6,241 bases of DNA from Paracoccaceae bacterium (GCA_013214715.1 JABSSB010000206.1:1-6241), one strand, 5' to 3'. Positions 1 through 6,241 are shown, counted from the first letter of the stretch. Numbers and translations are program-made. Notes: generated by a model from the sequence alone, not told the origin.

Positions 1-617
1 CGACAGGCCTTTGGTTTCGGTTGTCACAAGACGCGCAGTGTTGAGGATCCACGCCTCTTCGCCCAACAGGTCGCTAAGCCCGGATGTTTCGTCCCATGGC
101 AGCAGGTTGACCACATTCGTGGGATAAAGGGACTGCACGTCCAGAGTGCGGGACTGGGTGTCAAACGGATAGCGTTTGAAGTTGAAATAAGGGGCCTGAA
201 ACGTGGTGGTCGCCCGTTCGATATAATTGGCCACCCCGTCCGGCCGCAGCACCACTTTGACCTGCTGGATCCAGCGATTGCCCTGCTGGTTGTCGATCAC
301 AAAGCTCGGCACCAGAACCCCGGCTTCCAACGCCTGCGCTTGAAATGTGTCGCCTTCCATCACCATGACCTGGTCAGGTTTGGATCGGACCATTGCATCC
401 CGATCACAAACACAGCGCCATAGTTTTCGGATTTCTGATCAATCCCCGTGATCTGGTCGATCTGGATACCCACCTGAACGTCCAGCGGATCACCCGCCAA
501 AAGCTGACCCGTGACCGTAAAGGGCCGGTCGAGGCCCGTGCGCTGAGCCAGCGACATGCTGGCACTTGCCATCAAAAGCAGGCACAGACACACCACTCGT
601 ATTCCAGCACGCAGCAT
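1..617 (-). pseudogene. Prokaryotic pentameric ligand-gated ion channel, frameshifted and partial (3' end off the left edge)
   Basis: This resembles the GLIC/Cys-loop family of cation or anion channels in the cytoplasmic membrane, opened by a ligand bound to a periplasmic beta-sandwich domain. The ATG at 617 has GAGG five bases upstream (623-626). Residues 1-25 form a signal peptide ending in SLAQ. Family features follow: VQVGIQIDQITGIDQKSENY and then MQWSDPN, matching the GLIC strands that end in a SWKD-type motif. The frame stops at 360-362. The frame shifted by -1 is open from about 380 to base 1 and continues the same domain: LVPSFVIDNQQGNRWIQ, RPDGVANYIER, then FKRYPFDTQSRTLDV, which is the Pro-loop hallmark (GLIC has FRRYPFDSQ). 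Like other bacterial members it lacks the Cys pair. About 200 residues are present; the four membrane helices would lie off the left edge. The family call is firm. Whether the frameshift is real or a sequence error cannot be told here. Confidence 0.85.
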
Positions 618-655
618 GGCTACCTCACGTCAAAAAGTGCGGTCTGGCCGGGAGA

Positions 656-2134
656 TCAATTCGCCCAGCTGACCGCCGTGAGATCAACTGCCTGGGTTGG
701 GGAGTTGGCCCACAAACCCTGCAATCCGGCCTTGGCCACGCTCAGCGACGCCAGCTGGAACAGATAACCGTTCACCGCATCCGCCGCGATGGTCTCCTGC
801 GCTTGCTTCAGCAGGGCGTCGCGCTTGGCCGGATCTGTGGTGGTGTTCAACTCCTCCATCAGCGCCTGGAACTCGGGGTTGTCATATTGGAAATAGTAAT
901 CCGGCCGCGCATAGATGCCGATATCCATCGGTTCGGTATGCGACACGATGGTCAGGCCGAAATCCTTGCCGCGAAACACCGATTCCAGCCATTGCGCCCA
1001 TTCCACATTGATGATCTGCGCGTTGATCCCAACGGCAGCCAGTTGCGCGGCAATGATCTCGCCCCCGCGACGGGCATAGGAGGGGGGCGGAAGGTGCAGA
1101 GTGGTTTCGAACCCGTCCGCATAGCCCGCTTCAGCCAAAAGAGCGCGGGCTTTGTCGGGGTCATAGGCGCTGCTGTCGGTCAGGTCGACATAGGCGGGGT
1201 TGTGCGGCGCAAAATGCGTGCCGATGGGGGTGCCATAGCCAAACATCGCCCCGTCAATGATGGCTTGACGATCGATTGCATGGGCCAAAGCCTGCCGGAC
1301 CCGCAGATCGGTGAATGGCTCGGCCTTGTTGTTTGTGGACAGGATCGTTTCGCCCTCGGTCGAGCCGACAAGCACCTGAAAGCGCGGGTCCGCTTCAAAT
1401 TGCGGCAGGTTTTCCGGTGCGGGGAAGCCCGAAAAGGCGTCGATATCCTCGGCCATCATAGCTGCAAAGGCGGCGGTCGGGTCCGAGATGAATTTGAAGG
1501 TGGCATTTTCCAGCGCGGGCGCGTCGCCCCAGTAATCAGGATTGCGCACAAGCTCGATCTGATCGCCCTGCACCCAATTGGCAAAGCGGAAGGCACCGGT
1601 GCCGATGGGGTTGATCTTGATATCGTCGATGCTTTCCGGCGCCACGATCACCGCGTCGCCCCAGGCGAGGTTGAAAAGCATGCTGCCATTGGGTGCGCCC
1701 AGCGTGACCTGCACGGTCAGCGGGTCGATCACCGTGACATCCGTGATCCCGGCATAAAGCGCCTTTTGGGCATTCGCGCTGTCTTCGCCTCGCGCCCGGT
1801 CGAGCGTGAATTTCACATCCTCGGCGTCCATCGTCGTGCCATCATGGAAGGTCACGCCATCGCGCAGGGCAAAGGTGTAAACCAGCCCGTCCGAGGACAC
1901 TTCCCAGCTCTCCGCCAATCCGGGCACGACAGAGCCATCCGACATGAACCGGGTCAGCCCTTCGAAGACGTTGGAATAAAGAACCTGGTCAATCGCCCCT
2001 GCGGCGGCGCTGGTTGGGTCAAGATGCGGCGGCTCAAGCTGCAAACCAATCGTCACACTATCTTGGGCTTGGGCAGTTAAAGGTGCGATGATACAGGCCA
2101 GCACAGCAATACGGGTCAAAGAAAACGGCGTCAT
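656..2134 (-). CDS. Periplasmic ABC solute-binding protein, family 5 (peptide/nickel/opine type)
   Basis: This is a secreted binding protein of the SBP_bac_5 (DppA/OppA) family, 492 residues, a usual length. It would capture a small solute, classically a di- or oligopeptide, in the periplasm. I chose the ATG at 2134 because GGAGG lies five bases upstream (2140-2144) and a Sec signal peptide (MTPFSLTRIAVLACIIAPLT, cleaved near AQA-Q at 23-24) begins there. The in-frame ATG at 2179 would put 15 charged residues ahead of it. Family landmarks: LDPTSA near 38-43; the signature block AESWEVSSDG through FHDGTTMDAEDVKFTL at 74-111; GTGAFRFANW at 178-187; NPDYWG at 198-203; DLRVRQALAHAIDR at 276-289; and SHTEPMD at 398-404, in the region that contacts ligand in DppA. 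There is no lipobox cysteine, so it is probably soluble. No permease or ATPase gene is in the window; the next gene downstream is the ligand-gated channel, 38 bases on. The substrate cannot be read from sequence. Confidence 0.9.
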   Translation of the reverse strand: MTPFSLTRIAVLACIIAPLTAQAQDSVTIGLQLEPPHLDPTSAAAGAIDQVLYSNVFEGLTRFMSDGSVVPGLAESWEVSSDGLVYTFALRDGVTFHDGTTMDAEDVKFTLDRARGEDSANAQKALYAGITDVTVIDPLTVQVTLGAPNGSMLFNLAWGDAVIVAPESIDDIKINPIGTGAFRFANWVQGDQIELVRNPDYWGDAPALENATFKFISDPTAAFAAMMAEDIDAFSGFPAPENLPQFEADPRFQVLVGSTEGETILSTNNKAEPFTDLRVRQALAHAIDRQAIIDGAMFGYGTPIGTHFAPHNPAYVDLTDSSAYDPDKARALLAEAGYADGFETTLHLPPPSYARRGGEIIAAQLAAVGINAQIINVEWAQWLESVFRGKDFGLTIVSHTEPMDIGIYARPDYYFQYDNPEFQALMEELNTTTDPAKRDALLKQAQETIAADAVNGYLFQLASLSVAKAGLQGLWANSPTQAVDLTAVSWAN

Positions 2135-2149
2135 GGGCCCCTCCATTCT
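2135..2149 (-). promoter_or_regulatory. Ribosome binding site that decides the solute-binding protein start
   Basis: GGAGG at 2140-2144, read on the minus strand, sits five bases before the ATG at 2134. It overlaps another in-frame ATG (2146), which therefore cannot be the start served by this site. Confidence 0.7.
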
Positions 2150-2161
2150 GTCGACAGGATG

Positions 2162-2190
2162 ATCATTGCGGGGAACCACACGTCAATCAA
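2162..2190 (-). promoter_or_regulatory. Candidate sigma70-type promoter for the binding protein/channel operon
   Basis: On the minus strand TTGATT (2185-2190) and AATGAT (2162-2167) are separated by exactly 17 bases. Each matches four of six consensus positions. Transcription would start near 2155, leaving a leader of about 20 bases that contains the ribosome binding site. This is a pattern match only; a match this weak can occur by chance in a 140-base gap. Confidence 0.3.
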
Positions 2191-2203
2191 GCCTATTGGC
2201 TTG
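2188..2203. promoter_or_regulatory. 16-bp inverted repeat in the divergent control region (possible operator)
   Basis: CAAGCC-TATT-GGCTTG is a perfect 6-bp inverted repeat with a 4-base centre, in the 140-base gap between the divergent binding protein gene and panB. It overlaps the candidate -35 box of the minus-strand promoter, where a dimeric regulator could block RNA polymerase. No regulator gene lies in the window, and the family of any binder cannot be named. Confidence 0.3.
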
Positions 2204-2274
2204 CGGGAAAAGGTGGTTTGAAGGCTCGGTTGCTGATATCGGGCACGAAAATAACAGAATAAGGGACGCTCATA

Positions 2275-3117
2275 ATGTATGGTTCCGGCTCAACCCCCGC
2301 CCCGCGGCCCCGCAGCGCGGCGGATATTCGCGCCCAAAAAGGCGGCTCACCCATTGTCAGCCTGACGGCGTATACCACGCCTATGGCCCGGCTCTTGGAC
2401 CCGGTCTGTGATTTCGTGCTGGTCGGCGACAGCGTGGGCATGGTGTTGCATGGGCTGCCCTCAACCTTGGGCGTGACGATGGAGATGATGATCCTGCATG
2501 GCCAAGCCGTGGCGCGCGGGCTGACATCCGCCCTGATGGTCGTGGACATGCCCTTTGCCAGTTATGAAGAAAGCCCAGAACAAGCCTATCGCAACGCCGC
2601 GCGGCTGATGGCGGAAACCGGGGCGGGGGCGGTCAAACTGGAAGGTGGGCGGCATATGGCCGCGACGATCCAGTTTCTGACCACCCGCGGCATTCCGGTC
2701 ATGGCCCATGTCGGTCTGACGCCACAAGGCGTGAACGGCTTTGGAGGCTACAAGGTTCAGGGGCGCGGCGCGCAGGCCGGGGTGATCATGGCCGATGCGC
2801 AGGCCGTGGCCGAGGCTGGCGCATTTGCCGTCGTGTTGGAGAAAGTGCCTGCAGGTCTGGCCGATGACATCACGGCTGCGCTGGACATCCCAACCATTGG
2901 TATCGGGGCGTCGGTAGGGTGTGACGGGCAGGTTTTGGTCGTGGATGACATGCTGGGCCTGTTCACCGAGTTTCAGCCCAAATTCGTCCGCCGCTTTGGC
3001 AATCTGGGCGAAGAGGCCGCGCAGGCCGTCGCCGCCTATGCCGAGGCCGTGCGCAGCCGTGCCTTTCCGGGGCCAGAACATGTCTTTGCCGACACCGTGC
3101 CCGGAGCCAGCGCGTGA
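2275..3117 (+). CDS. panB: 3-methyl-2-oxobutanoate hydroxymethyltransferase (ketopantoate hydroxymethyltransferase)
   Basis: PanB transfers a hydroxymethyl group from 5,10-methylene-tetrahydrofolate to alpha-ketoisovalerate, giving ketopantoate, the first committed step toward pantothenate and CoA. It is a cytoplasmic TIM-barrel enzyme that uses Mg2+. The protein has 280 residues, slightly longer than the roughly 264 of E. coli because of N- and C-terminal extensions. Visible motifs: SLTAYTTPMARLLD at 29-42; VGDSVGMVLHG at 50-60 with metal-binding Asp52; VVDMPF with Asp91; VKLEGG with Lys121 and Glu123; MAHVGLTPQ with His145; VLEKVP with Glu189, the expected catalytic acid; and GIGAS at 209-213. 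All key residues are present, so it should be active. The ATG at 2275 has AAGGGA at 2261-2266, eight bases upstream. The stop overlaps the panC start. I see no convincing plus-strand promoter in the gap upstream. Confidence 0.97.
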   Translation: MYGSGSTPAPRPRSAADIRAQKGGSPIVSLTAYTTPMARLLDPVCDFVLVGDSVGMVLHGLPSTLGVTMEMMILHGQAVARGLTSALMVVDMPFASYEESPEQAYRNAARLMAETGAGAVKLEGGRHMAATIQFLTTRGIPVMAHVGLTPQGVNGFGGYKVQGRGAQAGVIMADAQAVAEAGAFAVVLEKVPAGLADDITAALDIPTIGIGASVGCDGQVLVVDDMLGLFTEFQPKFVRRFGNLGEEAAQAVAAYAEAVRSRAFPGPEHVFADTVPGASA

Positions 3118-3971
3118 GCGCCGCGCCAGTGATCCTGCGGCGTCTGGCTGATCTGCGCGCGCTGACGAAAAGCTGGCATCGCGCCGGAGAGGTCGTGGGC
3201 GTGGTGCCGACCATGGGCGCGCTGCATGACGGGCATCTGTCGCTGGTCCGGGCGGCTCGGGCGGGCTGTGATCGGGTCATTGTGACGATCTTTGTAAACC
3301 CCAAACAATTCAATTCTCCCGCCGATCTGGCGAACTATCCCCGCACGGAAGAGCAGGACGCGCGCAAGCTCGCACCGTTGAATGTGGATGTGATCTATTG
3401 CCCGGACCCCGACCAAGTCTACCCAGACGGCTTTGCCACCACCGTGTCAGTCTCTGGTCTGACCGATATGCTTTGCGGCGCGACACGGCCTGGGCACTTT
3501 GACGGGGTGGCCACCGTGGTGACCAAGCTGCTGACACAAAGCAGCGCGGATCGCGCCTATTTCGGGGAGAAGGATTTCCAGCAATTGCAGCTGGTGCGCC
3601 GTCTGGCCAGGGATCTGGATCTGGATGTTGAGATCATTGGCTGCCCGACCGTGCGTGAAAGCGACGGTCTGGCCCTGTCGTCGCGCAATTTGCGACTGAG
3701 CGAGGCTGCGCGCGCTTCGGCAGCGCAGATCAATTTGGTGATGGCGGACCTGACGCAGGGGTTGCTGGCAGGGCAGGAGTTTGCCGGGCTACGGGACGCG
3801 GCGGCAGCGTCGCTTGCGGCGGCCGGGTTCGGAGACCTGGATTATCTCGACTTCCGGCGGGAAGCAGATCTTGCAGCTTTGGCGCGCTTTGACCCCATGG
3901 AGCCAGCGCGCCTTTTCATCGCGATCTGGTTGGAGGATGTGCGGCTGATCGACAACCTGCCGGTGCGCTGA
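3114..3971 (+). CDS. panC: Pantothenate synthetase (pantoate--beta-alanine ligase)
   Basis: PanC condenses pantoate with beta-alanine using ATP, through a pantoyl-adenylate intermediate, to make pantothenate in the cytoplasm. The 285-residue protein has the usual length and the nucleotidyltransferase fold motifs in order: PTMGALHDGH at 32-41 (the HIGH-like ATP site); FVNPKQF at 60-66; RPGHFDGVATVV at 125-136; GEKDFQQ at 151-157 (with the Lys and Asp of the active site); and LSSRN at 188-192, in the KMSKS-equivalent loop. The start is GTG at 3114, overlapping the panB stop as GTGA, with GGAG at 3103-3106 seven bases upstream. This arrangement implies translational coupling to panB. The C-terminal dimer and lid part is intact. 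The step between PanB and PanC (ketopantoate reductase, PanE or a substitute) and the beta-alanine source (PanD or another route) are not in the window. Confidence 0.97.
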   Translation: MSAAPVILRRLADLRALTKSWHRAGEVVGVVPTMGALHDGHLSLVRAARAGCDRVIVTIFVNPKQFNSPADLANYPRTEEQDARKLAPLNVDVIYCPDPDQVYPDGFATTVSVSGLTDMLCGATRPGHFDGVATVVTKLLTQSSADRAYFGEKDFQQLQLVRRLARDLDLDVEIIGCPTVRESDGLALSSRNLRLSEAARASAAQINLVMADLTQGLLAGQEFAGLRDAAAASLAAAGFGDLDYLDFRREADLAALARFDPMEPARLFIAIWLEDVRLIDNLPVR

Positions 3972-3982
3972 CGGGCAAGGTC

Positions 3983-4031
3983 GGGCCGCGCGCAACCGCC
4001 CCGCCCACCCACCCGCGGTCGCGCGCGGCCC
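3983..4031. terminator. Long GC hairpin between convergent genes, probable bidirectional terminator
   Basis: GGGCCGCGCGC (3983-3993) pairs perfectly with GCGCGCGGCCC (4021-4031). After one A-C mismatch the stem continues with ACCGC (3995-3999) against GCGGT (4015-4019). The result is a stem of 16 pairs plus one mismatch, with a 15-base pyrimidine-rich loop. It begins 12 bases after the panC stop. Only TTT follows on the plus strand, so it is not a textbook Rho-independent terminator. Placement between two converging operons supports a termination or 3'-end protection role. Confidence 0.5.
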
Positions 4032-4061
4032 TTTGCGAGTCTATGATCGACCGCACAAAGC

Positions 4062-4083
4062 GTAGGGCGGGGTTCACCCCGCC
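4062..4083 (+). repeat. GTAG-headed palindrome, REP-like element
   Basis: GTAG (4062-4065) is followed at once by a perfect 7-bp inverted repeat, GGCGGGG-TTCA-CCCCGCC (4066-4083). A conserved GTAG or GGAG head next to a GC palindrome is the known form of bacterial REP elements mobilised by RAYT (TnpA-REP) transposases. Only one copy is in the window, so repetition in the genome is not shown. The hairpin may also help end transcription of the convergent operons. It overlaps the last codons and the stop of the racemase gene. Confidence 0.45.
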
Positions 4084-5195
4084 GCCTCTCCCCAGCGCGT
4101 AAGGGCTTCTTCAAGGTTGATTTTCCCGGCATCGCCATGCGTCGGCGCATCCTGCGGGGTTGTGGAAAACCGCGGCGCCGGGCCGGGTTGGATAATGCCG
4201 TCACTATGATGAAACGTGCCGCGCGCGGTGTTCTGCAGGTGGGTTGGAGCTTCGTCCATCGACAGGACCGGCGCAAAACAGGCATCAACCTCGCCCAGAA
4301 GCTCTTCCCAATGGGCGCGGGGTTGGCTGGCAAACAGCGCCTCCAGCCGGTGATGCATGGCGGGAAAATGCGCGGGGTCATATTGGCTGGCGAAATCCGG
4401 ATCCTCCGACAAACCCAGCCTGTCGATCAGCACTGCATAGAACTGCGGCTCAATCGGGCCAAGCGCGACATAGCCGCCATCCGCTGTCGCATAGCAGCGA
4501 TACCAAGGCGCCCCCCCATTCAGCAGGCCCGCTCCTCGCGGCGTGTCGCGATCTGCGCCTGCGGCTTTCAGCCCGTATTGCAGCACCATCATCAGCGCTG
4601 CCCCATCGGTCATCGTGGCGTCTACGACCTGTCCCTGACCCTGCGCCCGCGCATGGATCACAGCCGCCAGCACACCCGCCAGCAGCATCATGCCGCCCCC
4701 GGCCAGATCGGCCACGATGTTCTGCGGCGGTGGGGGCGGGGCATCGCCCGGCCCGATCGCCCACAGCGCGCCCGAGACGGCCATATAATTCAGATCATGT
4801 CCTGCCCGCGCCGCGAATGGCCCTTCCTGCCCCCAGCCCGTCATCCGACCGTAAACCAGCGCCGGATTGGCTTTCAAAGCCACATCGGGCCCCAGCCCCA
4901 ACCGCTCCATCACTCCGGGGCGGAAGCCTTCGATCAGCACCTCGGCGCGGCTGATCAAATCCAGCACCTGTTCGCGCTGCGTGGGGTCGCGCAGGTCCAT
5001 GTCCAAGGTTCGGCGCGAACGATCATAGAGCATGTATTTCTGATCCAGCCCCATGAACCGCGCCTGCCCGGGGCGCGCGATGCGCAGCACCTCGGCGCCC
5101 ATGTCGGCCAGCATCATGCAGGCAAAGGGCGCAGGCCCCAGCCCGGCCATTTCCACCACCCGCAGACCTTTCAGCGGTCCGTTGCGCTCAAGCAT
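4074..5195 (-). CDS. Alpha-methylacyl-CoA racemase-like protein (CaiB/BaiF CoA-transferase superfamily)
   Basis: The protein most resembles alpha-methylacyl-CoA racemases (Amacr, MCR), which interconvert (2R)- and (2S)-methylacyl-CoA so that branched fatty acids or sterol side chains can enter beta-oxidation. It has 373 residues, close to the bacterial racemase (about 360). Landmarks: GPLKGLRVVEMAGLGPAPF at 6-24; LIEGFRPGVMERLGLGP at 87-103; YGRMTGWGQEGP at 115-126; AGHDLNY with His133; NIVADLAGGG with Asp163; VVDATMTDG at 190-198; GGAPWY at 227-232; and IEPQF with Glu249. His, Asp and Glu are the proton-transfer residues of the racemase branch, and GHD-NY, GWGQ-GP and AIEPQF-type motifs favour it over formyl-CoA transferase. 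I chose the ATG at 5195: AAGAGG lies six bases upstream, and it overlaps the MFS stop by eight bases (ATGCTTGA). The in-frame start at 5252 would add Cys-rich sequence unlike the family. The stop lies in the loop of a palindrome. A true CoA transferase role is possible but less likely. Confidence 0.85.
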   Translation of the reverse strand: MLERNGPLKGLRVVEMAGLGPAPFACMMLADMGAEVLRIARPGQARFMGLDQKYMLYDRSRRTLDMDLRDPTQREQVLDLISRAEVLIEGFRPGVMERLGLGPDVALKANPALVYGRMTGWGQEGPFAARAGHDLNYMAVSGALWAIGPGDAPPPPPQNIVADLAGGGMMLLAGVLAAVIHARAQGQGQVVDATMTDGAALMMVLQYGLKAAGADRDTPRGAGLLNGGAPWYRCYATADGGYVALGPIEPQFYAVLIDRLGLSEDPDFASQYDPAHFPAMHHRLEALFASQPRAHWEELLGEVDACFAPVLSMDEAPTHLQNTARGTFHHSDGIIQPGPAPRFSTTPQDAPTHGDAGKINLEEALTRWGEAAG

Positions 5196-6241
5196 GACGG
5201 GCCTCTTGCAGCGATCCGCGTGCGCGCAGCAGCAGCCAGCCGATGATGACAATATTCAGCATGTTCCACCCGATCCCGTTGATGAAGGCGAGCTGATAGC
5301 TGCCCGACAGATCATAAATCCACCCGGTCATCCAGCCGCCGAGCGCCATGCCTAGAACGGTTAGCATTATTACAAAACCCACCCGTGCCCCGGCCTCACG
5401 CGCGGGCATGTATTCGCGCACCACCAAGGCATAAGAGGGCACTATGCCGCCCTGGCTCAGCCCGAAGATCAGCGAAATCACATAAAGCGGAACCAGCCCG
5501 TCCCACGGGATGAACAACACCAGGGCCAGACATTGCAGCACGCCCCCGATGAACAGTGTCATCAGCCCGCCAATGCGATCCGCCACAAGGCCGGATATCA
5601 ACCGGCTCACCACCCCGCCCAGCAGCATCAGGGCCAGCATCTCGGCCCCGACCGCCGGGCCATAGCCAAGACCGACACAATAGGCCACGATATGCACCTG
5701 CGGCATCGACATCGCCACGCAGCAGCCGATGCCCGCCAGCCCCAACAGCATCTGCAAGGCCCGTGGGCTTAGCCGCACGTCGCCGCGATTGACGGCTCCG
5801 GCCCCGCCCGCGGCCTCGATATCCCAATGCGGCCGCCGGCGTAGAACCAGCGCCAGAGGGATCACCATCAATGGCACCACCAGCGCCAGCCACAGATAGG
5901 CTGTGCGCCAACCGCTTTCGGTCAGTACGCCTGACAGAAGCATCGGCCAGATTGCGCCCGACAGGTAATTGCCCGACGCCGTCAGCGCCACGGCGATCCC
6001 GCGATTGCGCAGAAACCAATGCGAGATATCGGCAATCAGCGGGCCAAACCCGACCGCCGTGGCCAGCCCCAGCACCAGATGGATCAGCGACAGCACCAGC
6101 ATGTTGCCTGCCAGCGCCGAGAGGGCAAAACTCACGGCAATCGCTACCGCCGCGCCGATCAACACCACGCTGACGCCATAGCGGTCCACCACCCGGCCCA
6201 GCAGAAGATTGCCCACGGCAAAGCCGATCATCGTCAGCGTA
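5188..6241 (-). CDS. Major facilitator superfamily transporter, monocarboxylate-type, partial (5' end off the right edge)
   Basis: This is a cytoplasmic-membrane secondary carrier. About 350 residues are visible; the frame is open to the last base (TLT before the first visible Met at 6231), so the start and helix 1 are outside. From the first visible Met: helix 2 (MIGFAVGNLLLG); the motif-A loop GRVVDRYG at 12-19; helices 3 and 4; the loop HWFLRNRG; helix 5 with TASGNYLSGAIWP; helix 6; a hydrophilic middle loop with RRRPHWD; helices 7 and 8 ending in VADRIG (the second-half motif-A equivalent); helices 9 and 10 with GLSQGGIVPSY; helices 11 and 12; and a basic tail. The HWFLRNRGIA and SG-WP-pattern resemble monocarboxylate/oxalate-formate-type MFS carriers. 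It is translationally coupled to the downstream racemase (8-base overlap), which suggests an organic acid substrate later activated to a CoA ester. The exact substrate is unknown. Confidence 0.88.
   Translation of the reverse strand, partial: TLTMIGFAVGNLLLGRVVDRYGVSVVLIGAAVAIAVSFALSALAGNMLVLSLIHLVLGLATAVGFGPLIADISHWFLRNRGIAVALTASGNYLSGAIWPMLLSGVLTESGWRTAYLWLALVVPLMVIPLALVLRRRPHWDIEAAGGAGAVNRGDVRLSPRALQMLLGLAGIGCCVAMSMPQVHIVAYCVGLGYGPAVGAEMLALMLLGGVVSRLISGLVADRIGGLMTLFIGGVLQCLALVLFIPWDGLVPLYVISLIFGLSQGGIVPSYALVVREYMPAREAGARVGFVIMLTVLGMALGGWMTGWIYDLSGSYQLAFINGIGWNMLNIVIIGWLLLRARGSLQEARHA

Noticed and set aside
360..393. Programmed -1 ribosomal frameshifting in the channel gene
   Set aside because: There is no canonical slippery heptamer in the right phase and no homopolymer run. 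A plain indel or sequence error is simpler, though reads would be needed to decide.
566..2080. 504-codon open frame on the plus strand opposite the solute-binding protein
   Set aside because: It lies antisense to a clear SBP_bac_5 gene. Its translation has no family motifs and is rich in Arg, His and Gly, as expected from an antisense frame in GC-rich DNA.
2135..2179. Upstream ATG (2179) as start of the solute-binding protein
   Set aside because: It would put 15 charged residues before a complete signal peptide, while a strong GGAGG site precisely serves the ATG at 2134.
2218..2260. Promoter for panB (TTGAAG or TTGCTG with GAAAAT or CAGAAT)
   Set aside because: No -35/-10 pairing gives a 16-18 base spacer with acceptable matches, so I do not annotate one.
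2461..3081. 206-codon minus-strand frame inside panB
   Set aside because: It is fully covered by panB, which has all its active-site motifs; this is a mirror frame of high-GC coding sequence.
4137..5246. 369-codon open frame on the plus strand opposite the racemase gene
   Set aside because: It is antisense to a gene with conserved catalytic residues. The translation is low-complexity, His/Arg/Gln-rich and resembles nothing I recognise.
5196..5252. Upstream ATG (5252) as start of the racemase
   Set aside because: It would overlap the MFS gene by about 65 bases and add a Ser/Cys-rich tail absent from the family; the ATG at 5195 has a good ribosome binding site.

Overview
The window is GC-rich, densely coded bacterial DNA. 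The protein families and the general look (panBC pair, Amacr-type CoA racemase with an MFS carrier, SBP_bac_5 protein) suggest an alphaproteobacterium of the Rhodobacteraceae/Roseobacter type. That placement is an inference from protein character, not from a marker gene. No rRNA, tRNA, CRISPR array, transposase or integrase is visible, and no gap between genes exceeds about 140 bases.

Layout, left to right. (1) Positions 1-617, minus strand: the 5' part of a prokaryotic pentameric ligand-gated ion channel (GLIC/Cys-loop superfamily). It has a signal peptide and most of the extracellular ligand-binding domain. The reading frame breaks near 370-381, and the membrane domain lies off the left edge. 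(2) 656-2134, minus strand: a secreted family-5 ABC solute-binding protein, 38 bases upstream of the channel gene and in the same direction, so probably its operon partner. (3) 2135-2274: a divergent control region with a candidate promoter and a 16-bp inverted repeat. (4) 2275-3971, plus strand: panB and panC, overlapping by 3 bases, which encode two enzymes of pantothenate synthesis. (5) 3972-4083: a convergent gap holding a long GC hairpin, a weaker hairpin and a GTAG-headed palindrome that resembles a REP element. (6) 4074-6241, minus strand: an MFS transporter (5' end off the right edge) followed, with an 8-base overlap, by an alpha-methylacyl-CoA racemase-like CaiB/BaiF-family gene.

How the genes work together. 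PanB makes ketopantoate, and PanC joins pantoate to beta-alanine. The MFS/racemase pair looks like an uptake-plus-CoA-ester-epimerisation unit for a branched carboxylate. The most unusual unit is the binding protein plus ligand-gated channel pair: a periplasmic ligand binder made just ahead of a channel with an extracellular ligand-binding domain suggests a chemosensory system. In this sequence the channel frame is broken, by either a real mutation or a sequence error.
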